Positions 53,243-62,806 are shown, counted from the first letter of the stretch. The stretch is DNA of 64,000 nucleotides from Vibrio sp. NTOU-M3 (GCF_040869035.1 NZ_CP162100.1:868001-932000); one strand, 5' to 3'. Notes: a model not told the origin generated them from the sequence alone. Made by a program: numbers and translations.

Positions 53243-54076
53243 CTAAGAAGCAATAACCACGGGATGACCATATTCTGGGTGAGGTATCACCGCGACTCTG
53301 TGGTGATAGACCTGTTCAATGATATCTACTTGCAATGCTGATGCAGGTGGGGCATCGGCGACAATGTTTCCTTGATTCAAAAGCACCAATCTGTCTGCGT
53401 ATTGTGCCGCCAGATTCAAATCATGCAACACGGCAACAACCGTTGCACCTGCTTTGGCTAAAGATTGTGCCAGAGCAAGTGTGCTGTGTTGGTGGTGAAT
53501 ATCCAGAGCCGAGGTTGGTTCATCCAGTAACAGGATTTTGTTATTGCCACTTTGATGCAACTGAGTCAGTACTCGGGCGAAATGAACGCGTTGTTTTTCA
53601 CCGCCTGAAAGAGTGGGGTAGGCGCGCTGAGCTAAGTGGAGCACGTCGGTTCGTGTCATGTTGTCTTGCACCACTTGAGCAAGTTCAGTGTTACTTATGG
53701 TGAGGCCAATACCGCCAAGTGCTACTACTTCTCTGGCGGTAAAATTAAATGACAATGAACTGTTTTGAGGCAGTACCCCCAGATGTTTTGCCAGTGTGCT
53801 CGTTGGCCAAGTGTCACGCGGTTGGCCAAACACCTCGAACTGCCCCTGTGCTGCAAGCTCTCCAGTTAACGCTTTCAGCAACGTGCTTTTGCCAGTGCCA
53901 TTTGGGCCGAGCAATGCAGTAAATTCGCCGCGGTTTAGGGTAAGGTCGATATCTTGTAAAACATCTCGGCCACCTAAAGACACGGAGAGTTGCTGAATCG
54001 CTACGGTTTGTTGGCCTTGATATAAAATTCCTTGCTCAGGTTGATTTTGCTTGATCTGATTAAATACGGCAAACAT
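53243..54076 (-). CDS. hutD: Heme ABC transporter ATPase HutD
   Basis: 277 residues. Walker A GPNGTGKST near residue 58, Q-loop VLPQNSSLSF, signature LSGGEKQRVHFARVL, Walker B ILLLDEPTSALD and VAVLHDLNLAAQYADR, the HmuV/FecE-type pattern. It powers heme import through HutC. Its start shares one base with the hutC stop. Last gene of the tonB-exbB-exbD-hutB-hutC-hutD operon. Confidence 0.94.
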   Translation of the reverse strand: MFAVFNQIKQNQPEQGILYQGQQTVAIQQLSVSLGGRDVLQDIDLTLNRGEFTALLGPNGTGKSTLLKALTGELAAQGQFEVFGQPRDTWPTSTLAKHLGVLPQNSSLSFNFTAREVVALGGIGLTISNTELAQVVQDNMTRTDVLHLAQRAYPTLSGGEKQRVHFARVLTQLHQSGNNKILLLDEPTSALDIHHQHSTLALAQSLAKAGATVVAVLHDLNLAAQYADRLVLLNQGNIVADAPPASALQVDIIEQVYHHRVAVIPHPEYGHPVVIAS

Positions 54077-55116
54077 CAGAGGCGTCCTTTTTGTTTGATC
54101 AGCAACCAGACGAAAAATGGCGCACCGAGTAAGGCAGTAACGATACCCACTGGCATATCCAATGGGGCAACCACAGTCCGAGCCATCATATCGGCTATTA
54201 AAAGCAATAGTGCACCCATCAGCAAAGTCACGGGCAACAGCGATTTATAATTTGGCCCAATCATCATGCGTGCCAAGTGAGGCACGATCAAACCAATAAA
54301 ACCAATCATGCCACTTAGCGCGACGGTGACCCCAACACCTGCGGCTGCAAGGATAATGAGCCTGCGTTTTAGTGCTTGAACATTAATACCCATATGACGA
54401 GCTTCGGCTTCGCCAAGTAGTATGGCATTGAGCTTATTGGCATCGCGGTAATACACCACAAATAATATCAGTAAAGTGCTAAACGCAAGCCATAAGCCTT
54501 TGGGATTGGCGCCTGCCAATGATCCCATGGTCCATAAAGAGAGATCGCGCAGTGCTTGGTCATCGGCAAAGTAATTGAGTAGGCCCAAGGCCGCGCCTGC
54601 TAATGCTGAAATCGCTACACCAGCAAGCAACATCATGGTAACGGAGGTGCCTGTGCTTCCAGTGCCAAGTCGGTAGACGATAAAGGTAGTTAATGCGCCG
54701 CCAATACAGGCGAACATAGGGACAGTTCCAAACAGTAAGAGGTTAGGGTATTGCGCGGCAAGCTCGCCAAACAGAACAATGGCTATCGCAGCACCTAATG
54801 CCGCCCCGGAAGACACGCCAATAATGCCCGGATCAGCCAAAGGATTGCGAAATAGCCCCTGCATCACTGCTCCACTGATAGCAAGAATCCCACCCACAGC
54901 AATGGCAAGCAACGTTCGCGGCAGGCGCACTTGTTGCACGATCATGGTGATATGGGCAGGCAATCCGTCACTGCTGGCAGGGATCAGTGATTTCATGCTA
55001 TCCCAAAAACTGATGTTCATCGGTCCGACACTGATGGAAGCAACCATAGCAAGGTATAAAGCGATGGCGGCAACAATACACAGTGATTTGGCTGAAAGCA
55101 TACGCGCGTCAGTCAT
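54076..55116 (-). CDS. hutC: Heme ABC transporter permease HutC
   Basis: 346 residues, FecCD-family permease with about 10 helices. QVRLPRTLLAIAVGGILAISGAVMQGLFRNPLADPGIIGVSSGA near 60-110 and SGMIGFIGLIVPHLARM near 275 are the family landmarks; HmuU-type heme permeases share them. It moves heme across the inner membrane after delivery by HutB. The gene lies 12 bp after hutB and overlaps hutD by 1 bp. Confidence 0.94.
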   Translation of the reverse strand: MTDARMLSAKSLCIVAAIALYLAMVASISVGPMNISFWDSMKSLIPASSDGLPAHITMIVQQVRLPRTLLAIAVGGILAISGAVMQGLFRNPLADPGIIGVSSGAALGAAIAIVLFGELAAQYPNLLLFGTVPMFACIGGALTTFIVYRLGTGSTGTSVTMMLLAGVAISALAGAALGLLNYFADDQALRDLSLWTMGSLAGANPKGLWLAFSTLLILFVVYYRDANKLNAILLGEAEARHMGINVQALKRRLIILAAAGVGVTVALSGMIGFIGLIVPHLARMMIGPNYKSLLPVTLLMGALLLLIADMMARTVVAPLDMPVGIVTALLGAPFFVWLLIKQKGRL

Positions 55117-55128
55117 CTTAGAGCCTGT

Positions 55129-55989
55129 CTATTGGGCTGATGTTTGAGTAAAACTCTGAAAGAGCTCATCGACTAACTCCAAACTCTCAAGCCCCAAGCC
55201 ACCAATGATGGCACTGCCATTGACGGCAACAATACGGTTTTGGCTGGCGGCTGGTGTGGCTGCTAAAAGTGGAAACTCTTTGAGAATGCCTTCCTTACCA
55301 CCAAGCGCATTCCAAGCTCGCTTGGTGACCAGTAGATAGTCGGGCTGCATCTCCACAATGGCTTCTTGCGAAACCGGTTTGTAGGAACGCATTTCGGTTT
55401 TAGCCGGGTTGCTGCCACCGGCGAGACTGATGATGGTATCAATGGTGGTTTCATCACCGGCAATGGTTGCTGGCCGTCCTTTAGTCAGCATGGCAAACAT
55501 GACCTTGGGTGCTTGCTCGATATGACGTGACTGCATGGTTGTCAGCTTTTGATGTATCGTGGTTTTGAGCGCCTTCGCTTTTGCTTCTGTCTCTGTGACC
55601 TGCGCAATCTTATCAATGCGAGCAAACAGATCTTGTTCGGTGTCGCCTGATGGCACAGTAACAACGTTAATGCCGCCATTCTTGAGCAAAGTTAATGTGC
55701 TTTCTGGCCCCATTTCATGCGAGCCGATAAGGTGTGTTGGTGCGAGTGCCATGAGCCCTTCAGCAGATAATTGGCGATGATAACCCACTTGAGGCAGTTG
55801 ACCATCGGCATTGTACTTTTTACTGGTGACATCGACCGCAACGAGTTGGTCTTTGGCGCCAAGTGCCACGAGCAGCTCCGTGATACTAGAGCCAGCGCTG
55901 ATAATGCGGTTCTGATGTGTCGCTTCATGATGAGCAAGCACTGTTGTCGATGAGAGGAGTAGGCTAAGTGCCCAAATAAGGGTTTTCAT
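55129..55989 (-). CDS. hutB: Periplasmic heme-binding protein HutB
   Basis: 286 residues. Signal peptide (MKTLIWALSLLLSSTTVLA), then a class III binding protein with NRIISAGSSITELLVALGAKDQLVAVDVTS at its start and LPQVGYHRQLSAEGLMALAPTHLIG soon after. HmuT/HutB proteins use a tyrosine to ligate heme; the tyrosine in VGYHRQLS is at the expected place. It carries heme from the outer-membrane receptor to HutCD. Its ATG overlaps the exbD stop by 4 bp. Confidence 0.93.
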   Translation of the reverse strand: MKTLIWALSLLLSSTTVLAHHEATHQNRIISAGSSITELLVALGAKDQLVAVDVTSKKYNADGQLPQVGYHRQLSAEGLMALAPTHLIGSHEMGPESTLTLLKNGGINVVTVPSGDTEQDLFARIDKIAQVTETEAKAKALKTTIHQKLTTMQSRHIEQAPKVMFAMLTKGRPATIAGDETTIDTIISLAGGSNPAKTEMRSYKPVSQEAIVEMQPDYLLVTKRAWNALGGKEGILKEFPLLAATPAASQNRIVAVNGSAIIGGLGLESLELVDELFQSFTQTSAQ

Positions 55990-56408
55990 CGTTGTTCTTC
56001 CATAACAATATTGGTGGCGGAAATTTGGTGTTTCTGCATAAAGGCAAGTAAGTTGAGCATGGACTCCACATCAGCTTTTTTATCTGCTGCGATCACAAAC
56101 GGTTTATCTGGTGCTTCATTACGAGCTTTTAAAAGGGCTTGAGTAAAGGCATCCCAGTGACTGAAACGCTGACCGTCGAGTGCCCATTTCTGTTCCTCGC
56201 CGTGCAGGATCCCAATTGAAATCACGGGTTTGTCCGGTTTGGATAATTGAGTGACTTCTTCCGTTTTGGGAATGTCGATATTGAGCGTTTGAACGCTGAC
56301 GTTTGCAGTGAGCAGTAGAAAGACCATGACGATAAAGATGATGTCGATCATTGGTGTGAGATCGGGTTTAAATTCTTCATCGTTGAAACGAGAGTGTGAC
56401 TGAATCAT
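55986..56408 (-). CDS. exbD: Biopolymer transport protein ExbD
   Basis: 140 residues: short cytosolic start, one membrane helix with the essential proton-carrying aspartate in LTPMIDIIFIVMVFLLL (about 20-36), and a periplasmic domain. It forms the TonB-energising motor with ExbB. The TAATG overlap with exbB and ATGA overlap with hutB show tight translational coupling. This is the TonB1-type set of Vibrio, associated with heme uptake. Confidence 0.93.
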   Translation of the reverse strand: MIQSHSRFNDEEFKPDLTPMIDIIFIVMVFLLLTANVSVQTLNIDIPKTEEVTQLSKPDKPVISIGILHGEEQKWALDGQRFSHWDAFTQALLKARNEAPDKPFVIAADKKADVESMLNLLAFMQKHQISATNIVMEEQR

Positions 56409-57091
56409 TACACCACCTCGTCGGTGATCACGCGATGCGTGCTTGGATTGCCAGCAAAGGGATCGATAGAGATCCCTTCAATATGCAAATTGCTGTGGTT
56501 TAAAGTGTATTCAATCTTCGCCAGCGTTTTCTCAACCCACATACTGAGCAATTGCGCTCCGGTAATGGCTGGAAGTGCGATGATAAGGCCAGCAGCAGTA
56601 GTGGTCATGGCAAGGCCAAGCCCATCAGCCAAGGTGGCTGGAGAAATAGCACCAGCCGTTGAAGTGATACCTTTAAACATTTCCATCAACCCCAAAACGG
56701 TCCCGAGTAAGCCTATTAACGGGCTGATCACCCCGATCATTGAAAGCAGGCGGATACCAGAACGAAACTGTTGTCGTTTTTTAAATAGCCAGATCCCAAC
56801 GGCTTCTTCTCGCAAAGGCTTGGTAAAGTGACGGTGGCTGAGCAACATACGCATTGATTGAAAGATCAGTTGCTTTCCTTGAAGTTTCTGTTCGATAAAA
56901 GCATCGACGTGGTTCGGATTGGAAAAATCAAGCTGATGTACTCGTTTTAGGATTTCTGTTGTGTGAGTACGACTATTGAGCAGCATATAGATGGTGCGCT
57001 CAATCAGGATAACCATGGTTAAAAACGACATGATGATCAAAGGCCATGTCATCATGCCCAGTTGGTTTTGAATAGTGCTCAGAGTTTGCAT
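56408..57091 (-). CDS. exbB: Biopolymer transport protein ExbB
   Basis: 227 residues, three helices. MotA/TolQ/ExbB domain with a cytosolic loop after helix 1 and GIRLLSMIGVISPLIGLLGTVLGLMEMFKGI near 115-145 and LGLAMTTTAAGLIIALPAITGAQ near 165-188. It is the proton-channel subunit of the TonB motor. It lies 8 bp after tonB and overlaps exbD by 1 bp. Confidence 0.94.
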   Translation of the reverse strand: MQTLSTIQNQLGMMTWPLIIMSFLTMVILIERTIYMLLNSRTHTTEILKRVHQLDFSNPNHVDAFIEQKLQGKQLIFQSMRMLLSHRHFTKPLREEAVGIWLFKKRQQFRSGIRLLSMIGVISPLIGLLGTVLGLMEMFKGITSTAGAISPATLADGLGLAMTTTAAGLIIALPAITGAQLLSMWVEKTLAKIEYTLNHSNLHIEGISIDPFAGNPSTHRVITDEVV

Positions 57092-57099
57092 GGTAGTAA

Positions 57100-57837
57100 C
57101 TACTGTAATTGGAAATTAATTGGAATATGTACGCGATGGGCAATGGCTTGTCCTTGTTCAACCTGCCGAGAAAACTGCCATTGCTTGATGGTTTTTAGTG
57201 CGCGCTCATCGAGTACGCGATGCCCACTGGATTGAAGGATTCTGCGTTTTATCTGCTTTCCGTCTTTATCTAACCAGACTTCTATCATTGTTCTTCCTTC
57301 GAGCCCTTGTTTACGTGCCAGCTTGGGATACGTCACCGGTGTTGGGCGGGCGCTGAATTTTGGCTTGTTAACCAATACGGGGGCTCGGCTCTCCGCTGCA
57401 GCTTGTGTCGGAGTTTCAGTTTTCGGTTTAGGTGGTTTTTTTTCAGTGATTGGCGACGGTTTTTCTGGCGTTATGCTAGCGACCTTTTGCACGGTAGCCT
57501 TGGGTTTAGTTGGGACGACCTTAGGTTTTGTGAGCAAAGGTTTAACCTTCTTTACCGCCGCTTTGTTCTTATTAAGTGTTTTTGCATTCTGCGTTGTTTT
57601 TGGTATTGGTTTTGTAACCACGGGTTCGGTGGGTGTTTTTTGGGGTTCCGGTTTATCAACGGCGGTTTTTTCTACACTCGGTTCACGGATAACGCGCGTC
57701 ATTAATTGAATTTGTAATGATTGATTACCTTGCTCGGTGGAGACCTTTATGGCTTTTTTTTCTGGCGTATAAGAGAGTGCAATGCCATGAATAAGGCATG
57801 CAATCAAGCCAGCAATAAGATACCGAAACTTTGCCAT
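57100..57837 (-). CDS. tonB: Energy-transducing protein TonB
   Basis: 245 residues. N-terminal anchor helix (about 5-24, containing LIACLIHGIAL), a long proline/lysine-rich spacer (about 60-160 with many KP and PK pairs) and a C-terminal TonB domain: YPKLARKQGLEGRTMIEVWLDKDG and LDERALKTIKQWQF, ending IPINFQLQ. It links proton-motive force to outer-membrane receptors, here the heme receptor downstream of hutZ and possibly the siderophore receptor at 5.7 kb. First gene of the heme import operon; the divergent promoter region carries Fur-box-like sites. Confidence 0.95.
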   Translation of the reverse strand: MAKFRYLIAGLIACLIHGIALSYTPEKKAIKVSTEQGNQSLQIQLMTRVIREPSVEKTAVDKPEPQKTPTEPVVTKPIPKTTQNAKTLNKNKAAVKKVKPLLTKPKVVPTKPKATVQKVASITPEKPSPITEKKPPKPKTETPTQAAAESRAPVLVNKPKFSARPTPVTYPKLARKQGLEGRTMIEVWLDKDGKQIKRRILQSSGHRVLDERALKTIKQWQFSRQVEQGQAIAHRVHIPINFQLQ

Positions 57838-57870
57838 TTTTGGTTACCGTGTTGAGGAAGTCATAGAGCA

Positions 57871-57886
57871 AATAATACTTATTATC
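57871..57886. promoter_or_regulatory. Possible Fur box near tonB
   Basis: AATAATACTTATTATC contains the palindrome ATAATA-CT-TATTAT, close to the NATAAT hexamer arrangement of Fur sites. It is 33 bp upstream of tonB. Confidence 0.45.
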
Positions 57887-57908
57887 TATTAAATAAAAAT
57901 GAGATCAA

Positions 57909-57928
57909 ATATCATTTGTATTATCATT
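57909..57928. promoter_or_regulatory. Fur box in the tonB-hutW divergent promoter
   Basis: Minus strand reads AATGATAATACAAATGATAT, a good match to GATAATGATAATCATTATC hexamer repeats. It is midway between tonB and hutW. Iron control of both operons by Fur is established in V. cholerae; here the site is a visual match. Confidence 0.65.
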
Positions 57929-58054
57929 GATGATCGGTATTATAGCGAACAATATTCTTATTAACAATTTTATAAACGTATGCTTTTTTTAATTTTTATT
58001 GCTTGAGCTTATTTAAAAAGCCAAGCCTAAAGTTAAGAGCATAAGGCGGTAGTT

Positions 58055-59401
58055 ATGAAGCCAATGATTTTTGATGTATCAGATGAGCAGATAGTGGGGA
58101 GAGACTCTCCTGATCCGCTGCGTTTTGCGTTTTCTGCTAAAACAGGGCCGCATGCTGGTGGTGCGATGGCACCGATATCGCCTGAAAAAACGCAAATGGC
58201 TATAGAGGCCGCTCTGCACAACCGTGGCCAGTCAGGGAGTCGTTGTCTTTATATTCATATTCCGTTTTGCCGCGTACGTTGTACCTACTGTAATTTCTTC
58301 CAGTACGCCTCAAGTGACAAACTGATCGCTGATTACTTTCAAGCATTGGTTGCAGAGATCAAGCGAAAATCTGCTTATCCATGGACGCAGAGTCATCCAT
58401 TTCAAGCGGTGTATGTCGGTGGGGGAACCCCTACTGATTTGAGCGCTGAACAAATTCAGCAATTGGGTGATTTGATACATCATCACTTCCCATTGACACC
58501 TGACTGTGAAATCACCCTTGAAGGGCGAGTAAATCGATTTGATGAAGCAAAATTTGAATCCGCATTAGAAGGCGGATTCAACCGTTTCTCTCTTGGTGTT
58601 CAGAGTTTTGATACCAAGGTGCGTCGGGCCGCAAAACGCCTAGACGATGGCGATGTGGTAATGGAGACCTTGCAGAAAATGGTGCGTTATAACGCAGCGC
58701 CCATTGTGATCGATTTACTTTACGGTTTGCCACATCAAACGTTAGAACTCTGGCAGCGTGACTTGGCGTTTTATCTGGAGTCAGGCGTAGATGGTGTTGA
58801 CCTATACCAATTGCTTGAGCTGCAAAACCTGCCGATGGCTCGCCTGATCGAACAAGGGAAACTTCCCAACCCAGCAGACACCGCCACCAAAGCTACCATG
58901 TTTGAAATGGGTGTGGCGTATATGGCTGAGCATCATCAAAGAAGGCTTAGCGTCAATCATTGGGCATCAGGGAATCGAGAGCGCAGCATCTACAATAGTT
59001 TGGCAAAAACTAATGCAGAGGTGCTGCCGATAGGGGCAGGTGCGGGAGGTCACTTTAACGGCATCAGCACGATGCAGTATCGAGATATGACGTCATATAT
59101 TGAAGCGATTGACCAAACCCTCATTCCCGCTGCGATGGCGTTTCGTGCCGATCAAAATGCTGCGATTCATAATAACCTTAAGGCTGCTTTTGATCAGGGT
59201 GTTTTGCTCAAACACCATTTCGGTGAATGGTTTGATGCGTTGATGCCACTTTTCAAAGCTTGGCAAACGTGTGGTTTAGTCAACATTACCCCACAAGCCG
59301 TTGAACTCACACTCGCTGGCCAGTTTTGGTCTGTCAATCTCGCCAGTAATGCTATCAAAGTTATTCAAAGTCAAGCGACAGCAGTGGCTGATGTCGCTTA
59401 A
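58055..59401 (+). CDS. hutW: Radical SAM heme-utilisation protein HutW
   Basis: 448 residues. Radical SAM cluster FCRVRCTYCNFF (CX3CX2C) near residue 70, VYVGGGTPTDLS near 122, and an HemN-like layout. HutW/ChuW-type proteins open the heme ring anaerobically by methyl transfer, releasing iron; coproporphyrinogen oxidase homologues share the fold, so automatic annotation as HemN would be misleading. The start ATG 58055 has no strong ribosome site. It leads the hutW-hutX-hutZ operon, divergent from tonB. Confidence 0.93.
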   Translation: MKPMIFDVSDEQIVGRDSPDPLRFAFSAKTGPHAGGAMAPISPEKTQMAIEAALHNRGQSGSRCLYIHIPFCRVRCTYCNFFQYASSDKLIADYFQALVAEIKRKSAYPWTQSHPFQAVYVGGGTPTDLSAEQIQQLGDLIHHHFPLTPDCEITLEGRVNRFDEAKFESALEGGFNRFSLGVQSFDTKVRRAAKRLDDGDVVMETLQKMVRYNAAPIVIDLLYGLPHQTLELWQRDLAFYLESGVDGVDLYQLLELQNLPMARLIEQGKLPNPADTATKATMFEMGVAYMAEHHQRRLSVNHWASGNRERSIYNSLAKTNAEVLPIGAGAGGHFNGISTMQYRDMTSYIEAIDQTLIPAAMAFRADQNAAIHNNLKAAFDQGVLLKHHFGEWFDALMPLFKAWQTCGLVNITPQAVELTLAGQFWSVNLASNAIKVIQSQATAVADVA

Positions 59402-59427
59402 GTAAACACGAAGTCATTGGAGAAAAC

Positions 59428-59949
59428 ATGTACACCACTTGTTCTGAAACAGAAGTAAAACACAAAGTGAATGAAGCCCTTGCCAAGGATACCGCAACAC
59501 CTGTTTCAGAGATGTCACACCAACTGGGACTATCTGAAGGCGCGATTACTTTTGCCCTGCCTGATGAGATGGTCACTCGCGTATCCGGAGAACATGCGCA
59601 AACCATTTTGGAGCAGTTACCAGAATGGGGCAACGTAACCACGATTGTTCACTCGTTTGGTTCCATCTTTGAAAGCAAAGCCCGCTTTCCAAAAGGCAAA
59701 TTAGCTCATGGTTATTACAACTTGATGGGGAAGGAAGGTGAGCTCCATGGTCACCTTCGCTTAGATTTAATCCAACATATTGCCTTTGTCAGCAAACCGT
59801 TTCGCGGCATGGAAAGTCATTATATTGGCTTTTTCAATGGTGAAGGTGATTGTGTCTTTAAGGTGTATGTAGGACGAGACAAAAAGCGTCAACTACTTGC
59901 GGAACAAGTGGAGACATTTACGCAGATGAAAACGGAGTTTGCCGCATGA
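59428..59949 (+). CDS. hutX: Heme carrier protein HutX
   Basis: 173 residues. HutX/HugX/ChuX family: AKDTATPVSEMSHQLGLSEGAITFALPDEM near residue 20-50, then the ChuX-like beta-sheet dimer domain with GYYNLMGKEGELHGHLRLDLIQHIAFVSKPFRGMESH near 95-130. HutX binds heme in the cytosol and passes it to HutZ. It starts 26 bp after hutW with TGGAGA upstream, and its stop overlaps the hutZ start (ATGA). Confidence 0.94.
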   Translation: MYTTCSETEVKHKVNEALAKDTATPVSEMSHQLGLSEGAITFALPDEMVTRVSGEHAQTILEQLPEWGNVTTIVHSFGSIFESKARFPKGKLAHGYYNLMGKEGELHGHLRLDLIQHIAFVSKPFRGMESHYIGFFNGEGDCVFKVYVGRDKKRQLLAEQVETFTQMKTEFAA

Positions 59950-60536
59950 AGGATCAAAGTCAGCCAACAAAAGTACAACAAGAGCCACTAGCAGAGCGTG
60001 AAGAAATCCGCCGTGAGCGCCTACAAAACCGTTTAGAACCTGAGATCCAAGCGTTTCGTGATTCCAGACAAACATTGCAACTGGCGACAATCAGTGCGGA
60101 CGGTACGCCCAATGCAACTTATGCACCTTTCGCTTTTGACAGCCAAGCCTATTACATCCTGGTTAGTGATCTTGCTGCACATGGCAAAAATCTTAAAACC
60201 AACCGCAATGTTTCCATTTTGATGATTGAAGATGAAAGCGAATGCAAGCAAGTCTATGCTCGCAAGCGCTTAACGTTTGATACGCATGCGGAATTAGTAA
60301 ACAAAGAGGATCATGCGTGGTCTCGTGGCGTGGCTTCACTAAAAGCACGCTTTGGCGACATTGTTGACAACCTGAGTCAGCTTGGTGATTTCAATTTGTA
60401 TCGGTTGGTTCCTGAATCCGGACGTTACGTGAAAGGGTTTGGGCAGGCGTTTGAAGTTTCTGGGAATGATTTGCTTGATTTTGTCCATCTGACAGAAGGG
60501 CATGTAAAAGCAGAGAAAGCACGTTTGAAGCAATAA
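59946..60536 (+). CDS. hutZ: Heme-degrading protein HutZ
   Basis: 196 residues, pyridoxamine-oxidase-like split-barrel fold. ATISADGTPNATYAPFAF near residue 45, NRNVSILMIEDESECKQVYARKRLTF near 95-115, and LTEGHVKAEKARL at the end with the histidine that serves as heme ligand in V. cholerae HutZ. It opens the heme ring to free iron. The N-terminal extension (about 20 charged residues) is longer than in V. cholerae. Translationally coupled to hutX; 66 bp before the heme receptor gene. Confidence 0.93.
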   Translation: MKDQSQPTKVQQEPLAEREEIRRERLQNRLEPEIQAFRDSRQTLQLATISADGTPNATYAPFAFDSQAYYILVSDLAAHGKNLKTNRNVSILMIEDESECKQVYARKRLTFDTHAELVNKEDHAWSRGVASLKARFGDIVDNLSQLGDFNLYRLVPESGRYVKGFGQAFEVSGNDLLDFVHLTEGHVKAEKARLKQ

Positions 60537-60602
60537 CTACACGAAGAACTAAGTTCACTCAAACATCAATCATTATAGCCGAGTGTAACTTACCTTATTG
60601 AA

Positions 60603-62783
60603 ATGGATACATTCATGATTAAGCAAACACAATTAGCTCTGGTTGTTGGTGCTGTGCTCGCCGCTCCTGCCATTGCTGAAGAAGTCTACTCGTTTGATGA
60701 AGTTGTCGTTTCCGCAACGCGGATTGAACAAGATAAGGAAGATATCTCTTCTTCTGTTGCGGTTGTCGATCGCAAGCAGTTGGATGAGACCATGACTTCA
60801 ACGCTAAAAGACACATTGAAATACACGCCGGGCGTTGATGCTCAAGGTAGTGGACGCTTTGGCGTCTCTGGTTTTAATATCCGTGGTATGGAAGACAGTC
60901 GGGTTAAAGTTATGGTGGATGGGGTGCAACAACCTGTGCCTTATAACCCAGGCGCAAGCCAGCAACGCAAATTCCCTAACACGATTGAAACCGATACTCT
61001 GGTCGCAGTGGAAGTGAATAAGGGGCCATCGTCCAGCCTGTATGGCTCAGATGCATTGGGTGGCGTTGTGTTGTTCCGTACCAAGAATCCGGATGATGTT
61101 TTGGTAACAGAAGGAGACGAACATCGCTTTGGCATCAAAACTAGCTATGCCTCAGTCAATAACGAGTTTAAGAATACGCTAACTTGGGCGATGCGTCAGG
61201 GCGATTGGGAAACCATTGCCATGCTCACGTATGCGGATGGCAATGAGTATCAGACTCATGGTGATGGGGCGAATATTCTGGGGCCGGATCGCGGCGCAGC
61301 GGATCCTGCGGATTCAACGCTATACAATGGGCTGATAAAAGCTTTCTATCAAGCCAACGACGCCCACCGACTTGGCTTAACATTTGAATATTACGATTAC
61401 CAGTATGATTCGTTCTTAGCCTCCGAAGAAGGCTATGAGATCATGCCGACGTTTGTTTATTCCGACTCGTCGGCAAAAGATAACAATACCAGAATGCGTA
61501 TTGGCTTCGAACATGAATGGACCATGAATACAGTGGTTGCTGATGAGTTGCTGTGGAAACTCAGTTATCAGCAGACCGAAAGCCATTCAGACAATTACGA
61601 TACAACCAATTTCGCTGGTATGCCTCCGATGATGCCTGCGTATAACGATCGTCGTCGTAATCGCCAACGTATTTCCAGTGATGACTCGATTCAGTTTGAT
61701 GCTCAGTTTAATAAAATCGCTTCGGCGGATACGTATTATCATCAGATCACATATGGTGCCAGCTATCTTGAAAACAAATTCTCTTTAAAGAATACCGACT
61801 ACTTTATTGCAAGTGGTCAAGCTGGGGTTCCTGATGGTCAGGTGAAACCGGGCAGTACCGGGTTGCCTAATGCGGATGTGCAGCAGTGGGGGATCTTTTT
61901 ACAAGATCAGCTCTTCCTACTTGATGAAGCATTAGTCCTGTCTGCTGGTTTGCGATATGACGCTTTTAAAACGTCTCCTGAAACCTCGGATGGTTATGAT
62001 ATCGATCATCAAGGAAACAAGAATGATGCGTTGACTGGTCGTCTTGGCATGGTTTATCACGTTGCAGATCTATTCAGCCCATATGCACAAATCAGTCAAG
62101 GTTTTAAAGCGCCAACGGTGTACGACTTGTACTACCACTACAGTGAAGGTGCCATTTTTGAAGGTAATCCTGATCTTGAAGCGGAAGAAAGCTTGTCTTA
62201 TGAGCTCGGTTTCCGGGGTGAAAACCAGCGTCTGCAGTATGAAGTGAGTGCGTTTTATAACGACTATAAGAACTTCATCACCAGTGACAAGATCGGTGAA
62301 GAAGCAGACAAAGACGTCATCACGATGGAAAACCTTGATGAAGCCGAAATTTATGGGGCAGAGTTTGCAACAACAGTATTAGGGCCCCAAGGTATTTATA
62401 GTCGTTTAAGTCTTGCTTATGCCAAAGGCAAAGATAAAAAAACGGGTCACCAATTAGACTCGGTGGCGCCGTTCACCGCTAATATAGGCATTGGCTACAC
62501 GGCTAACAGTGAAAAGTATGGTGCATTGTTGAACTACAAGTGGGTAGCGAAGAAAGACGAGTGGCAAGATGAAGACAATATTGATGCGCCTTCGTATAAC
62601 ATCGTCGATCTGACCGCTTACTATCGTCCAATGCAGGATATGACACTGCGTGCGGGGCTATTCAACGTCTTCGATGAAAAGTACTGGTTGTACAAAGATC
62701 TGAAAGGTGAAGACGAAGGGCTGGATGATTTCGATACCCAAGCTGGGCGTAACTGGGGGATCAGCATGGAATACAACTTCTAA
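60603..62783 (+). CDS. TonB-dependent heme/hemoglobin receptor
   Basis: 726 residues (or 722 from ATG 60615). Signal peptide near VLAAPAIAEE, TonB box-like FDEVVVSATR, plug domain (FNIRGMEDSRVKVMVDGVQQ, EVNKGPSSSLYGSDALGGVV) and a barrel ending in phenylalanine. GFKAPTVYDLY (near 500) and GNPDLEAEESLSYELG (near 525) are the FRAP and NPDL motifs of heme receptors, with a histidine in YYHYSEG between them. It feeds heme to HutBCD. A receptor beside hutZ recalls HuvA of V. anguillarum. Followed by a terminator. Confidence 0.92.
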   Translation: MDTFMIKQTQLALVVGAVLAAPAIAEEVYSFDEVVVSATRIEQDKEDISSSVAVVDRKQLDETMTSTLKDTLKYTPGVDAQGSGRFGVSGFNIRGMEDSRVKVMVDGVQQPVPYNPGASQQRKFPNTIETDTLVAVEVNKGPSSSLYGSDALGGVVLFRTKNPDDVLVTEGDEHRFGIKTSYASVNNEFKNTLTWAMRQGDWETIAMLTYADGNEYQTHGDGANILGPDRGAADPADSTLYNGLIKAFYQANDAHRLGLTFEYYDYQYDSFLASEEGYEIMPTFVYSDSSAKDNNTRMRIGFEHEWTMNTVVADELLWKLSYQQTESHSDNYDTTNFAGMPPMMPAYNDRRRNRQRISSDDSIQFDAQFNKIASADTYYHQITYGASYLENKFSLKNTDYFIASGQAGVPDGQVKPGSTGLPNADVQQWGIFLQDQLFLLDEALVLSAGLRYDAFKTSPETSDGYDIDHQGNKNDALTGRLGMVYHVADLFSPYAQISQGFKAPTVYDLYYHYSEGAIFEGNPDLEAEESLSYELGFRGENQRLQYEVSAFYNDYKNFITSDKIGEEADKDVITMENLDEAEIYGAEFATTVLGPQGIYSRLSLAYAKGKDKKTGHQLDSVAPFTANIGIGYTANSEKYGALLNYKWVAKKDEWQDEDNIDAPSYNIVDLTAYYRPMQDMTLRAGLFNVFDEKYWLYKDLKGEDEGLDDFDTQAGRNWGISMEYNF

Positions 62784-62806
62784 CCTGTTTTCGCCGGAGT
62801 AATTTT

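Noticed and set aside
57307..57709. Two plus-strand frames of about 130 codons inside tonB
   Set aside because: They mirror the proline/lysine-rich repeat of TonB; no start signals.
58055..59401. Oxygen-independent coproporphyrinogen oxidase (HemN)
   Set aside because: The radical SAM layout is similar, but the gene sits at the head of hutXZ and divergent from tonB, the known HutW position.
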